In this document: positions 9,977 to 21,384 of the stretch, in pieces
How positions within the stretch are numbered: position 1 is the first letter of the stretch
Layout of the letters: the number at the start of each line of letters is the position of its first letter
Origin: Pisolithus tinctorius
Taxonomy: Eukaryota; Basidiomycota; Agaricomycetes; Boletales; Pisolithaceae
Direction of reading: 5' to 3'
NCBI GenBank assembly: GCA_024663395.1
Contig: JANFAH010000007.1
Span: 1,674,001-1,738,000, forward strand
DNA: 64,000 bases
Notes under the pieces: generated by a model
The model's database searches: none
What the model saw: the letters and a program-made list of their open reading frames with translations, nothing else
What the model was told of the DNA's origin: nothing
Position numbers and translations under genes: made by a program

Positions 9977-10342
9977 TCAGGTAATGGGAGCATAGGCAAT
10001 CATGTCTCCCCACCCATTTGTCCTCTCAGTGAAGTCAATAAATGCTTCATGCATGGGGCTCTGATGGAAGAGAGGGAGAAAGGGGATGTCTTCTGCTGGG
10101 GAATCAGGGAGTCTGGAGAACAGTAGATTACACTGCAGCTGTTGCAATGTGAGGAGAGTGATGGATGAGATTGGAATAAAGATGTTGCAGGGAGCAGGGA
10201 GGAAGGATCTGTATGCTTCATCAAGTGGAGAGACTGAAATGACCACATAAGACCTCTCTAACTGTGTGACAGACCTGAGGTGACCAAAGAACATCCTTCT
10301 GGAAGTCATACTGACAAGGAGAACATGCTGACAAAGCTGCAT
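9977..10342 (-). pseudogene. Remnant of the C-LTR-encoded ORF
   Basis: This 121-codon frame matches the 185-residue ORF found in both other C LTRs, for example VLLVSMTSRRMFFGHLRSVT and SYVVISVSP. It lacks the first part, has an internal deletion (the DRIHDEYDMHL segment is gone), and reads on into HEAFIDFTERTNGWGDM, which the other two copies reach only in a shifted frame. It therefore shows the frame order at the C-terminus. Function unknown. Confidence 0.6.
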
Positions 10343-10436
10343 GGGATGGGACAGGGCTGATGATGATGGAATGAACCAGGGGGCTTCAGGATGGAAGCTG
10401 GTGGGAACACCTGGCAGATATACATAGCCACTGTCT

Positions 10437-10845
10437 GTTACACTAAGACTGAAGTCAAGGCATAGGGTGAGCTCAGTTGCAAACTATTTTTTCTACTGAG
10501 CAAATGGCTGCAGTAACCTTCATAAATGATGAAGGATTTGGCAATGCCAGTAAGAGTGGTCTGGGTTAGGGACACTGAGGGTGAAGTGCTGAGAATGCTG
10601 CATATGATTGAGCAGCTCAAGCCTGGGGTTCCAGGACTTGAGCCAGTGCCCTAGATACTACAAGGAAAATGGACCATGAGGCATCCACACATAACAAGGT
10701 AACTATGCCATTGGTTGAACAATGATGACACATGTCCTAAGCATGTTATGAGGCACTAATGCTAATGGTGGAAGTAAAGGGCTGTCAGATCAACAAGAGG
10801 ATGGCTGAAAAAGGAAACAAGTCCAACAGAATGGAAATGAGGCAG
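10437..10845. other. No supported feature
   Basis: CpG-free sequence lies between the truncated C LTR and the D1 LTR. No domain, terminus or repeat match was found by eye. Confidence 0.4.
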
Positions 10846-11347
10846 TGTCATGACCATGCCTTGACCACCCTAGACTGGCTCTACCCCAGTCTTGACCAGT
10901 CTCACCTAACCCTTGCCCTGGTCCTGGCCTTAACCCTTTGACCCAGAAACATGTTAGCTTGTGAGGCACTGCTAGGCAGTGCCCAATCAAGCTGTTCACT
11001 CAGTTGGTACTGGGCTGGTGTAATACCTGGCCCAGACACTAGTCCTGCCCCAGTTCCTGGTAATTCCTTTGTTCATACCTTTGCTTGATAATATCCTTTG
11101 TAACATTACTTACCAATCTGTTTACCAATCATCAGTGTACTGGTGCAGACTGGTCTCTGGTGCTATGTTACACTTAGGTTACTTCTAGTATTTAAGCCAT
11201 AGGACAATCTGTTTAGCTTCAGTCTGAAATCAACTTAGTCATGTCTTAACCTGGTCCCCTCTGATCCCTGTCTTCTGTCTCTCAACTGGACTATGGCCCA
11301 TGCAAGGGAATAGTGCTGTGCCACCAGTCACTAAGTCCAACAGTCCA
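10846..11347 (+). repeat. Element D1 5' LTR (right edge approximate)
   Basis: It begins TGTCATGACCATG, matching the start of the D2 LTR (minus strand, 39813 inward, TGTCATAGTC). Both contain a GGGAATAGTGCTG block followed by CAGTCACTAAGTCCAA. It lies upstream of the D1 gag start. The right end is placed where the two copies diverge. It is shorter than the D2 LTR and CpG-depleted. Confidence 0.6.
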
Positions 11348-11688
11348 AATCCCCTAGTATCTTGTATTACCCTCTAACCCCTGACTGGACTCTGGACCAG
11401 CCTTGGACTGGTGAAGACCTGGACTTAACAGTATTTCAGACTCACACTAGTGTGGGTCACTACCCTTCTGTCCAAATCTCAACAATACTCTCTCAGCATG
11501 CCTACCCAAACCAGAACTCAAGCAGCATGGGCATGTGCTACCACCAACCCAGACTCCACCTCAGCAGTCAACTTGTGCTGCACTGCTGCCCTGGTGTCCT
11601 TAGGGACAGCCAGAAGGTCACCCAGTGAGGTCAACAACTTCAGGGGCTTCTCAGCCTGTAAATCCACTACCCCCATTCCTAATTGACC

Positions 11689-12402
11689 TGTCATAACCGT
11701 GCGTTTGTCATAGGTCTTTGCTCACTCCGCATCCCTTTCCGCCGTTCATCCGCTCACTCTGCACCAACTCCGCCCAACTTCTGTTGGCTGCAAACCATCT
11801 CCGCTCCGACTGCTGTTGGACTTGTGTTGCCCTCCTACCGGACCGAGCGGTCCATTCTCTGAGGGGTCATGTGACTACCTTCGCAGTCAGGTACTCCGCA
11901 GCGCGCTCACCACGTGGTCCAGCGCCTGGACTGTTTCCTTTTCTGGATGTTCTGTGTTACCCGTTCGTATGTCCTCTGTCTACCCTTCATTCGTCGTCCA
12001 GGAAATTTTACTTGAAAACTTATGAGTCTCCATATGTCAGTTCCGATTCCGGTTACTGTACCCCCGTAGTAGTATAAAAACATGTACTGTACTCCACTGT
12101 TCTTCAGTACGAATATCAACTTAGTTCCTACTCCCTCTGATTCTGTCTTCTGCCTGTCGGAGTTATCTCCGACTCTCCATCTGTACTCTCCCTCTGAAAT
12201 ACGAGGGCTGAGATCGTGCAAGGGGGTAGTGCACGAGCTAAACCCAACGCCCTCACTCCGCTCCGCCTTTGTCTCGGCGGTCTTCGTTCCTGCCGACACT
12301 CCACTAGTTGGAGTTCTGTTCTTCTGTGTCGGACTTGCTTCCGAACCCCTCTCTAGACCTTATATAGCGTTGGAGTTGGTCGGAGTAGGCCTGGACTTGA
12401 CA
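11689..12402 (+). repeat. Young solo LTR with TGACC duplication
   Basis: This 714-bp block starts TGTCATAACCG and ends GGACTTGACA. It has perfect TGACC duplications at 11684-11688 and 12403-12407. It is CpG-rich, in contrast to the gag it interrupts. It shares with the G-family LTRs the block around GAAATACGAGGGCTGAG and AACCCAACGCCCTC, but the ends differ, so it is a relative. No internal region is present, indicating LTR-LTR recombination after insertion. Confidence 0.9.
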
Positions 12403-12990
12403 TGACCCCTTGCACCCACTAATGATCCAGATGATGAACCAGACCCAGACAAACCAGATGACTTCAATCCCAGTGGTGATGGCCCCAGTGATGATGGTCC
12501 TGGCAATGACAGGCTTGGAGATGACCTGGATAATGATGATGAAGAACCCCTCCCAGAGGATGATGTCAAGCCTGGTGTAACCATGCTTGATAATCTTGCC
12601 AAAGCCATTGAGCTTCTTGCATGTAATGCTTGCACTGGCTCTGAGTCCTCTTCCAGAACCAAATTGTGTGAACTGGACACCTTTGATGGGACAGACCCAA
12701 AGAAGCTACATGCTTTTCTTATCCAGTGTGAACTCAACTTCCAGGACTGGCCCCAGGCCTTTTGAAGTGACCAAGCCAAGGTCACTTTCACACAGTCATT
12801 CCTGAAAGGGATGGCTCTTGAGTGGTTCAAACTGGACCTACTTGGGACTGAAGACCTGGAGGACTGACCCTATTGGATGGACTCATGGAAGGAGTTCATT
12901 ATAGAGCTCCAGACCACCTTTGGACCTCATGACCCAGTGGCCAATGCTGAAAGCCAGCTAGACCATCTCCAGATGAAAGACAATCACCAG

Positions 12991-13932
12991 TGTAGGGAGC
13001 TGTATACTCCCTGAGGCTGGAACAGGAATCTGTCACTAAATTCTGCAGGCCTCTATGACAAACCCATTTCAGAAATTTTCCCACTCATGTCCTCGTGTTC
13101 CCTCCCAACCCCTGTTGCCTTCAGAGTTTCTACTGACCTTCCGCATGTCGCTCAGTCATCAAAATGCTGATCTGGAGCCATGTCACCAGTCATCCATGCC
13201 GCTTTCCTCTGAAAAACTCTGCCTTCCCCTGTTGCCCCAAACTCTGCAAGCTGGACTTCATGCCAGTACACTATGCTCTGCCCTCCTGTGTCGCTCAGTT
13301 CCATCTCCCACTTGTATGCATACTCTTGTTCTGTTGGAAGATACCCCTTACTGTTGTCCTGCTCTTACTCTCGTCTACTACCCACTGGACTATTTCACAT
13401 GCATCTGTATTTTGCTGACATCTGATGTCCCTTCCTTTATTTTCCGGTCTTTTAGTTTTCCTGCCCCACCTTACTCTGACTCATACCTACTTTCCCTGTA
13501 CTATATAATTCCACCATGATGTTGGAAATATACCCACCCACCTTTGGAGTCGCTATCTGTGTGTGTTCTGTGAGTTTGAGAGTTTCTAGAGTCTAAGTGC
13601 ATATATAGAGTCTACAGCATCTCCAGTGTCCCCAGAGGTCTTTGTGTCTCCTGCGTCCTCCAGCCCTGCACACCTAATCCTGTATCCCTTTCGCTTCGAA
13701 TTTGCTCCTCTTGACACGTAGCAACCTCTCGGAATTTTGTATACCCATCTCACTGTTCCTCATGTGTCTACATCTGCCTGGAATTAAACTCCGTGGCTCT
13801 TGCTCGAAATTCCCCACTGCTTCTAAGCCCTTTCTCGACTTCTCCTTCCACACAGCACCCCTTGGGACGATCCTAGGGAATTCTCCCTTCACCCTTCCTC
13901 TAGTCACATGCTTCCCAGAAGTCGTGTCACAC
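12991..13932 (+). repeat. B-family solo LTR with ACCAG duplication
   Basis: A 942-bp block starts TGTAGGGAGC, ends near GTGTCACAC and is flanked by ACCAG (12986-12990 and 13933-13937). It interrupts the D1 gag, whose frame is restored on subtraction. Two diverged copies lie at 30272-31242 and 32886-33879. It contains a TATA-like CTATATAATTCC near 13502. The exact right edge could be one base earlier. Confidence 0.85.
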
Positions 13933-14623
13933 ACCAGGTCAATAAGTACATAGTTGAGTTCAACTGGCTTGCCTCTCAAGTCTGGGGATATGGTGATGGC
14001 ACCCTGTGCCACTTCTTCTACACCAGTCTCCCTGATCAAATCAAAGATGAGGTCTGCCAGGTTGGCAAACCCAGAACCTTACATGAGCTTTGCCACCTAG
14101 CTCAGGAGATTGATGTGCATTACTGGGAGTGCAAAGAGGAGATTCAGCGGTCCAGTAAACACCAGGGGTCATCCTCTGGTAGCAAGTTGACTCCCAACCC
14201 TGGTCACAACAATCAGTCTAAGCCCAGTCAAGAGAAATCCAAGACTGGCAATAACTCTGGAAATAGCAACTCTGGTAGCCAGCCCTCATCCAAACCTGCC
14301 TCAACCAGTCAGACTGGCTCTAACACACCCAAGCCAGACTCAAGCAAGTTGGGCAAAGATGGCAAGCTGACACTGGAGGAGCACAAGTGTCACAGAGACA
14401 ATAATCTTTGCATGTTCTGTGGGGGCACCAGACATTTGGCAGATAAGTGTCCCAAGAAAGCTGGGAAAGCCAAAGCTCACACTGTGGCTACCTCTGAGGC
14501 AGCACCAGCCTCAACCTTGGGCTCTGCCCCCAAGGCAAAAAAATAGGTAGCAGCTCTCAGGACTCCACACAGACTGAGAGCTGCATTGACTCCAGCTGTG
14601 CACTCACAGAGGCTTGTCTCAAC

Positions 14624-17318
14624 ATGTCTGCTCTTTCTAATCCAAATTCATTAACTCCCCATGTTTCCATTGTCAGTCACAGTTTGCCCTGGTTTTGTAC
14701 ACTAGTGGACTCCAGTTCCACACATAGCTTCATAGATAAAGATTTTGTTAATCAACACTCTTTTGCCCCTTACCCTGTGTCCCCTATCCAACTCTGGCTC
14801 TTTGATGGGTCATCAAGTTTCATCATCACTCAAGTGGTAGATCTTTTGGTTCAATTTGTGACCAGCAATGTCACCCTGGTAACCCTGGTTCTAGCCCCAT
14901 TGGATTCTGAATGTAAGATAGTCCTTGGACATGACTGGCTCACCTGCTACAATCCATTGATTGATTGGGTATTGAGCAGTCTAACTTTCCAGACATCTAC
15001 AGGAGGAATGCCAACCCAGTTGACACCCCCTGCCACACTGGTCTTAACCAGTCTTCCCAAACCCAGTCTACCTGACCAACCCAACCCTGGCCCTGTGCCA
15101 TCTGTACTGTCTATTGACTCACCAGTTTGCACCCCCCTGAAAGCTCCCCCTATCACCCTGATCAATGCAGCTGCATATGTATGCACTTGCAAGCTAGAGG
15201 GATCTACCCAATTCCAGCTTCATCTATGCCCATTGGACCTGGTCCAGGTCCAGTCTGCCTCTACTGGCCCTCCACTGGACTTGGCTGGTGTACCAAAGGA
15301 CTACCATGACTTTGCTGACATCTTTAGCAAAGCCAAGGCATCTACTCTCCCCCCACACTGGGAGTATGACCTTAAGATCAAACTGGAAGAGGGTACTACA
15401 TCACCTGTTGGAACCATCTACTTGCTATCCCTGGTTGAGCTGCAAGCTCTCCAGGCCTTCGTTGATGAAAATCTGACTACCAGTTTCATCCAGCCCACCT
15501 CTTCCCCCTATGCTGCACTGGTCCTCTTCATAAAGAAGAAGGATGGTTCACTCTGGTTATGTGTTGACTTCCAGGGCCTTAACAAGCTCACCAAGAAAGA
15601 CCAGTATCCTTTACCACTAATATCTGACCTACTAGACTCCCCTAGTTGCACCAAAATCTACACTAAAATCAACTTGAGGCATGTGTACCACCTTGTCCAG
15701 ATTGCACCTGGTGATGAGTGGAAAACAGCCTTCAGAACATGCTATGGGTCTTATGAGTGGTTGGTGATGCCTTTCGGTCTTACCAATGCCCTGGCTGCCT
15801 TCCAGTGGTTTGTCAACTCAATCTTTGCAGATATGCTAGATGTCTGCATCATCATCTACCTCGATGACATCCTAATCTACTCCAGAGATGAGTCATCACA
15901 CAAGCAGCATGTTCAGGAGGTCCTTTGCTGGCTCTGGTTGCATGGCCTGTACACCAAACCAGAGAAGTGCAAATTCCACTCAGACTCTGTGGAATATTTG
16001 GGTTACCACTTGTCCCCAGCTGGCCTCACCATGTCTTCAGAAAAAGTCAAAGCTATCTGCAACTGGCCTGAGCCCTGGAAGGTAAAGGACATTCAGTCCT
16101 TCCTGGGCTTCACCAACTTCTATTGCTGGTTCATCTTTAACTACTCAGACATAGTGGTACCTCTAACCCAGTTGACATGCAAAGGTGCTCCCTGGAATTT
16201 TTCTGAGGAGTGCCACCAGTCTTTCAATAAACTCAAGCAGGCCTTCACTACTGCCCCAGATGCTCCTATTACTGTTGAGACTGATGCATCTGACTATGCC
16301 ATAGCTGGTATTCTGTCCATCACCAGTGGTGATGGCCAAATCTGGCCAGTTGCATTCTACTCTCACACCTTAACAGCTGAGCTAAATTATGACACCCATG
16401 ATAAGGAATTACTCATGATCTTCAAGGCATTCCAGACATGGCAGCATTACTTGGAAGGCTCTGCAGTACCAGTTGATGTTGTCACTGATCACAAGAACCT
16501 GGAGTATTTCTCCACCTTGAAGGTGTTAACCCAGTGCCAGGCACACTGGTCTGAGTTTTTGTCACAGTTCAATATGGTTATCTGGTTCAGACCCAGTAAA
16601 CTCAGTGCTAAGCCTGACACCCTAACTAGATGATGGGACATCTACCCCAAAGAGGGGGATAGCAACTACACCTGGGTCAACCCACAGAATCTCAGACTGG
16701 TCTTCACACAGGAACAACTAGCCACCTACCTTGAATACCAGGTCCTACGTGCTGTTGCACTGATGGACATGGAGAAGTTACACAATGATATCCTCTCAGC
16801 CCTACCCTCAGACCTGGTCACCCAAGTCCAGTTCTCAGATACATCAGATTCCCAGTGGTCAGTTGATGACACCAGCTTCCTCCACCTAGATGGAAGAATC
16901 TATGTACCAGACTCTAATGACCTTTGCCTTCGTGTCTTGAGGTTTAAACATGATCACCCCTTGTCTGGCCACTTCAGCCAAAATAGAACCTTAGAACTCA
17001 TCTGGTGTGAATATATACCTGGCCTGGCCTAAGGACATTTGTCAAAGACTATGTCCAGTCTTGTACTACCTGTGCCCAGGCCAAGGTACCCTGCCACTGG
17101 CCTTATGGCCTGCTCAAGCAGCTCCCTGTGCCAGAGAAGCCATGGAATTCCATTTCAATGGATTTCATAGAGCAACTCCTGGCCTCAACTGGCTTTACTG
17201 CCATCCTCATTGTGGTTGACTGGGTTTTGAAGCAAGCCATTTTCATACCTACTCACAACACCATCACAGCCCCTGAGCTTGCCAAGCTCTTCTTGACACA
17301 TGTATTCTCCAAGCACAG
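14624..17318 (+). pseudogene. pol: Element D1 pol: protease, RT, RNase H, partial integrase
   Basis: The first 669 codons are open (14624-16633). The protease box reads LVDSSSTHSFID, with Ser in place of the usual Gly. RT has the YLDD box near 15870, and RNase H has VETDASDYAIAGIL. A TGA at 16631-16633 ends this part; downstream codons stay in frame (WDIYPKEGD, then the H2C2 finger) up to about 17005. There a 2-bp insertion relative to D2 (GAATATATACC against GAGTATACC) shifts the frame. Integrase continues (WNSISMDFIEQ) until it is cut at 17319 by an insertion. Codons are CpG-depleted. Best read as a dead copy of the D2 pol. Confidence 0.88.
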
Positions 17319-18300
17319 TGTGGGGAGCAGGTATCTGCTACCAAGTATGGGATGTGGGCTCCAGCCTAGGGATAGGTGATCTGAAGGGGTGAGTTTGACC
17401 CAAGAGGAGTTGCTCTAGCAGTAGGAGGGTGGAGGGAATGAATGCAACTGAGTCGGGTGAGTCGCTTGACCTGTAAATGAAAAGCATGATGGATTAGGGA
17501 GTGTGCAGGCCTCAAACCTGCTCAGAGATCTGTCAGAACTATGCCTGTGACTCAGTGCTAGGCAGGGGAGAGGGAAGGGATCATGTCAATGTTGTTACTC
17601 TGCTTGCTCTCTCTGTCTCTAACTCAGGGGCTTCAAAGTTGTTATTTTTCCTGTCAATGAGGACAGGTATATGTGTAGCTACATGGAGAGTATGTAACTA
17701 TGAACTAAGTGATGTCAGAAGTCAAAAGAGCGACAGGAAAGAATGGAAATTAATGGAGATTGATGTAATGATGGCTATGAGGCCAGTATAGTATTGGCAA
17801 TCAAAAGAGTGACTAAAATAAAGAAAGCACAAGGAAGTGCAAGCAGTCCGAAGGGAAGTGAACAAGATTACAGTGAGAGTGACAGAAATGTGCTTACACA
17901 ACCAACAGCATGGACCTGAAGAGTCCAAGTGAGCAAGTGCAAGCAACCAGAAACCTGTCACAAGTGTTGGAACTTTGTTGCAATGGCCAAGGGGGGTGTC
18001 TAATGGTCATGCTGTAAGAAAGTGATTTCTGATGGCTGAGAACTCTGACTCCAGAAGAAGTAGGTTCCACTTGAGTTGGGTTGACCCTGAAGGGGCTTTG
18101 CTCTGGATGCAGGGTAAGTACTTTAGACAAACGCAAAGGGAACTTGCCCGAGAAATTATTTCTTGTCTCTAAAGAAGAACCTTTGCAGAAAGGAGCTGGA
18201 GTTTGCTCTCTAAAGCAAGAACACAGAGTAGATGGTGATGACTAGTACAGTGCTCTTGTCCCTGCTGTACCATAGTTTCTAAGTGATGTGGCATGTGGCA
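17319..18300. repeat. Unclassified LTR-like insertion ending D1 integrase
   Basis: D1 integrase homology stops at TGTGGGGAGCAGG, an LTR-like start similar to the B family (TGTAGGGAGC). A TTTGACCCAAG block near 17395 resembles TTGACCCAAG in the B copy at 30293. Integrase does not resume to the right, so no duplication can be shown and the right edge is a guess. No gene is seen. Confidence 0.4.
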
Positions 18301-19285
18301 TGACCACCTGCGCACTTAGTCGGCTCTCTATCTTTCAACACCAAGTCTTTTTCAGCCACAACCCCTAAGTCTGAATCCCCCTCAACTCTCTCCTACACTC
18401 TTCACCCTCAAACCTTCCCTTTGACCCAACTGAAGCATGACTTCTCATAGGGAAAAGGTTCGCATTCCCTACATCCAAGGGGGGTTTAGATGCCGACAGT
18501 CCTCAGTCGTCCCCCTTCCTCATGCAGATGTCCTTGGCTTTGTACCCATCCTCACTAATCTCTCCTCTGCACCCTTGCCCTCTGACCCTCCTAGCCTTCC
18601 CCCTCGCTTGCTGTACCTCACATCACCCTCTACCCCACACTCAACAACCCCTTCCTCCATCAATGCACCCCTTTGATCCTGAACCTGCACTGCACTCTTC
18701 GAACCTCTCCCTTAGTCTCACCAACATCTCCAAGACCCCTCGCAACCAACTCTCCTGTACCTTCTCCACCACCTCATGCCTTCGATTTTCCACACCTCTG
18801 AAGCCAACCCTCCCACCTGAGCGATGACCAGAGCACTTCAAACATGTGGACAAGTGAGTGACAACTCAAGTGCAGAGCAAGGTAGGAATGGCTTGTTGAA
18901 ACACAGCCATTGGTAGAATTGCAACAGAGCATGTACACAGCACAGCAGCTGGGGGCAGCGACCCCTCTGTATACATGACCCAGCTCAAAGATTATTTTGT
19001 ACCTGTAAACCCTCTATCAGTGATGTATTCACAATCTTACAAGAGTGCATTGTGTGCTCTCAACTCCATTTCATCCTTAAGACAACTTAGTGGAAACAAA
19101 ATCAAGAAAAACAAAAGCTTGAGCCCCCAGGAGACCCCTTCTTCCCTATACTGCATTCTTTCTACGATACTCCAGCCCCCCCTTCTTGGCTCCTGAACTT
19201 GTGCTTCACATGCAGGGATGAATTTTGTGGCACATAACAATACTGGCAGCCTTTGACTCACATTTCTAGTACCCCTGTCTCTTCG
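18301..19285 (+). other. Pro/Ser-rich open frames, unknown
   Basis: Two overlapping plus-strand frames (18437-18676 and 18522-18827) encode Pro/Ser/Leu-rich peptides starting MTSHREKVRIPYIQGGF. A frame switch near 18670 would join them. The composition resembles the low-complexity part of the accessory frame at 21385-22845, but I see no conserved block. The rest of the interval, to 19285, holds no supported feature. It may be a relic of a transposon accessory gene. Confidence 0.3.
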
Positions 19286-20864
19286 TACAGTGGCTCAAAA
19301 AACTGACCACATGTTTGTATGTTTTACATTAGTTATGACTAAACACAATAACCCCTAACCCTAGCCCTAAACCATGAGTGTATGAAATAGGGTACTTACT
19401 CTTGGCTTTCTATTGGTCCATGAATCAAGTGATTTGGATAGGAATTGATAGAATAGCAGCCATTTGAAAATGACATGTCATGCAGTCAGTTTTTTGACTT
19501 TAAGTTTTGATTACATAGTTTTGAGTTTAACAAAGTTTAAAATGCTGTGAGGTGCTTACTAATGCTTACATGGTATATCACATGGTCTATTTGATGATTT
19601 TTCATCATACAAACAATGCCAAACAATGAATTGGACCATCAAGGCTCCCTCTTCTACCCCAACTCATGAAACCATCCTCCTGGTCCATCTGGGCCATTTT
19701 CTCAGAGTAATCCCCATAAATATTGGTGCCCACTACAGTAATGTCATCAGGGTATATGTCCAACACAATCAAACCCTTAAAAAATCTGCTTTCAGTCATC
19801 CCTGTGCTGTTTCCCCCACCCATACATGATATGTTCTGCACCTAATCAGTACTGAGACAGCTGGAAATGCCATGGAGGTCAATCTGGCACATCAGAAAAT
19901 GATGAACAAACAAAACACCTTTTAACCAGTACATTTTCACCACAGTACAATTAGTTTCAATGCTGGGGTGAGACAAAACATTCCTGTGCACTTCAGGTGG
20001 CATGGGAAGCATGGCTAGACTGTGCTCTCAGCTGACTGTGGATGACTGGGAATGGGTGATTTGGTCATATAAGACCACAGGTAATACCCAGGCCTAGATG
20101 GATTGATGGAATCTCCTTCCTAGCAGTTCAGTGGACTATCTCCCCCAGGGCACCTGGACTGTAATGAAGGTTTTCAGCTCACCCTAGCCCTCAACCCAGC
20201 ACCCTCAAGGTGGAAAGCCACCAGATAAGAGGTGATTGGATCATTGGTCATGTTTTACAGTGCCAGATTAACCATCATGGCTTTTTCAGCATTCTCAGTA
20301 CTGATTAGTTGCAGAACATGTCAGGTATGGGTGGGGGAAACAGCACAGGGATGACTGAAAGCAGATTTTTTAAGGGTTTGATTGTGTTGGACATATACCC
20401 TGATGACATTACTGTAGTGGGCACCAATATTTATGGGGATTACTCTGAGAAAATGGCCCAGATGGACCAGGAGGATGGTTTCATGAGTTGGGGTAGAAGA
20501 GGGAGCCTTGATGGTCCAATTCATTGTTTGGCATTGTTTGTATGATGAAAAATCATCAAATAGACCATGTGATATACCATGTAAGCATTAGTAAGCACCT
20601 CACAGCATTTTAAACTTTGTTAAACTCAAAACTATGTAATCAAAACTTAAAGTCAAAAAACTGACTGCATGACATGTCATTTTCAAATGGCTGCTATTCT
20701 ATCAATTCCTATCCAAATCACTTGATTCATGGACCAATAGAAAGCCAAGAGTAAGTACCCTATTTCATACACTCATGGTTTAGGGCTAGGGTTAGGGGTT
20801 ATTGTGTTTAGTCATAACTAATGTAAAACATACAAACATGTGGTCAGTTTTTTGAGCCACTGTA
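19286..20864. mobile_element. Foldback DNA element with TA flanks
   Basis: Two arms of about 570 bp (19288-19858 and 20293-20862) are near-perfect inverted repeats around a 434-bp centre. Outer ends read TA-CAGTGGCTCAAAAAACTG, with TA on both sides, the target and terminus style of Tc1/mariner-type elements. The arms encode the same 78-codon open frame in opposite directions (19605-19841 minus, 20309-20545 plus), with no transposase motif I recognise. Each arm contains a telomere-like CCCTAA run (about 19349-19373, mirrored at 20777-20801). The centre holds no clear gene. Mobilisation in trans is an inference. Confidence 0.85.
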
Positions 20865-21384
20865 TGTACCTCTGAGAGCTTTCCATTTTCACTTCCTGCC
20901 TTTCCCAACACTGAAAACAAAACACTTCAACATAGTTTATGTTCAAACTACAATAGAATACCTCACCTTGAACTCATAGCCTCTCAATTCTGCTTCAAAG
21001 ATAGGTCTTCAACCTTGACAGGTATGAATACAGGCCCTCACTTGACCTTGGACATTCGCCCTCCTGTAGTGACCCTTCTTAGACATGCAACAGCTCCAAG
21101 AATGTTGTGTGGTCTAGCACTTCCTTCACAGCTGGCTGTTACCCTTTGTACTTAGTTTGCTCATTTGAATTCAGACCATTGTCTTTCCTAGTGTAGAATG
21201 TTAGTGAGTGCCATAACATGAAAGGAAAATAAACTAGAATATGGCAAGAGTGCCATGGCTTTTTGAGTGTGCCAAGACTGTAAGACTGCTGCTGCATCAA
21301 GTGAAGGTTCCAATTTCTGGTGATAATTGATCCATTTCGATCAACTTCCCACTGTTTTCCTCTTCTTCTTATCTAAGCTGCCCT
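20865..21384. other. No supported feature
   Basis: CpG-poor sequence between the foldback element and the accessory frame. If the plus-strand frame at 21385 belongs to an LTR element whose pol is on the other strand, an LTR would be expected about here. I could not match one by eye. Confidence 0.4.

Larger units (their letters stand above)
8240..10436 (-). repeat. Decayed C-family LTR, split by a solo LTR
   Basis: Read on the minus strand, this matches the 1.84-kb LTRs at 24777-26619 and 34791-36629. Shared features are the TG/CA terminus at 8240 (complement of TTTGACTCACA), the TATA block near 8745 and the ORF block at 9977-10342. The match stops at about 10436, so the distal part is missing. 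A solo LTR (9062-9905) interrupts it. CpGs are almost absent, making this the oldest of the three copies. Confidence 0.8.
11498..14546 (+). pseudogene. gag: Element D1 gag, split by two solo LTRs
   Basis: This is the particle protein of a second Ty3/gypsy family. The first ATG (11498) is followed by a low-complexity acidic region (DDEPDPDKPDDF), a conserved capsid segment (TFDGTDPKKLHAF, FNWLASQV, LPDQIKDEVCQVGKP), a Ser/Asn/Gly-rich linker, and a canonical zinc knuckle CMFCGGTRHLADKC near 14410-14455. Element D2 encodes the same protein on the minus strand (45736-46665). Two LTRs interrupt the frame, at 11689-12402 and 12991-13932. Subtracting each LTR plus one 5-bp duplication brings all pieces into one frame. 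In-frame TGA codons remain at 11684, 12763 and 12865; at 12763 D2 has arginine. The gene is dead. Confidence 0.85.

Noticed and set aside
12360..12830. Ser/Leu/Gly-rich minus-strand frame
   Set aside because: It is antisense to the acidic Asp/Pro-rich segment of D1 gag; low-complexity coding often leaves such a shadow.
19349..19373. True telomere or chromosome end
   Set aside because: Only three to four degenerate units, mirrored within both arms of a foldback element and surrounded by ordinary sequence.
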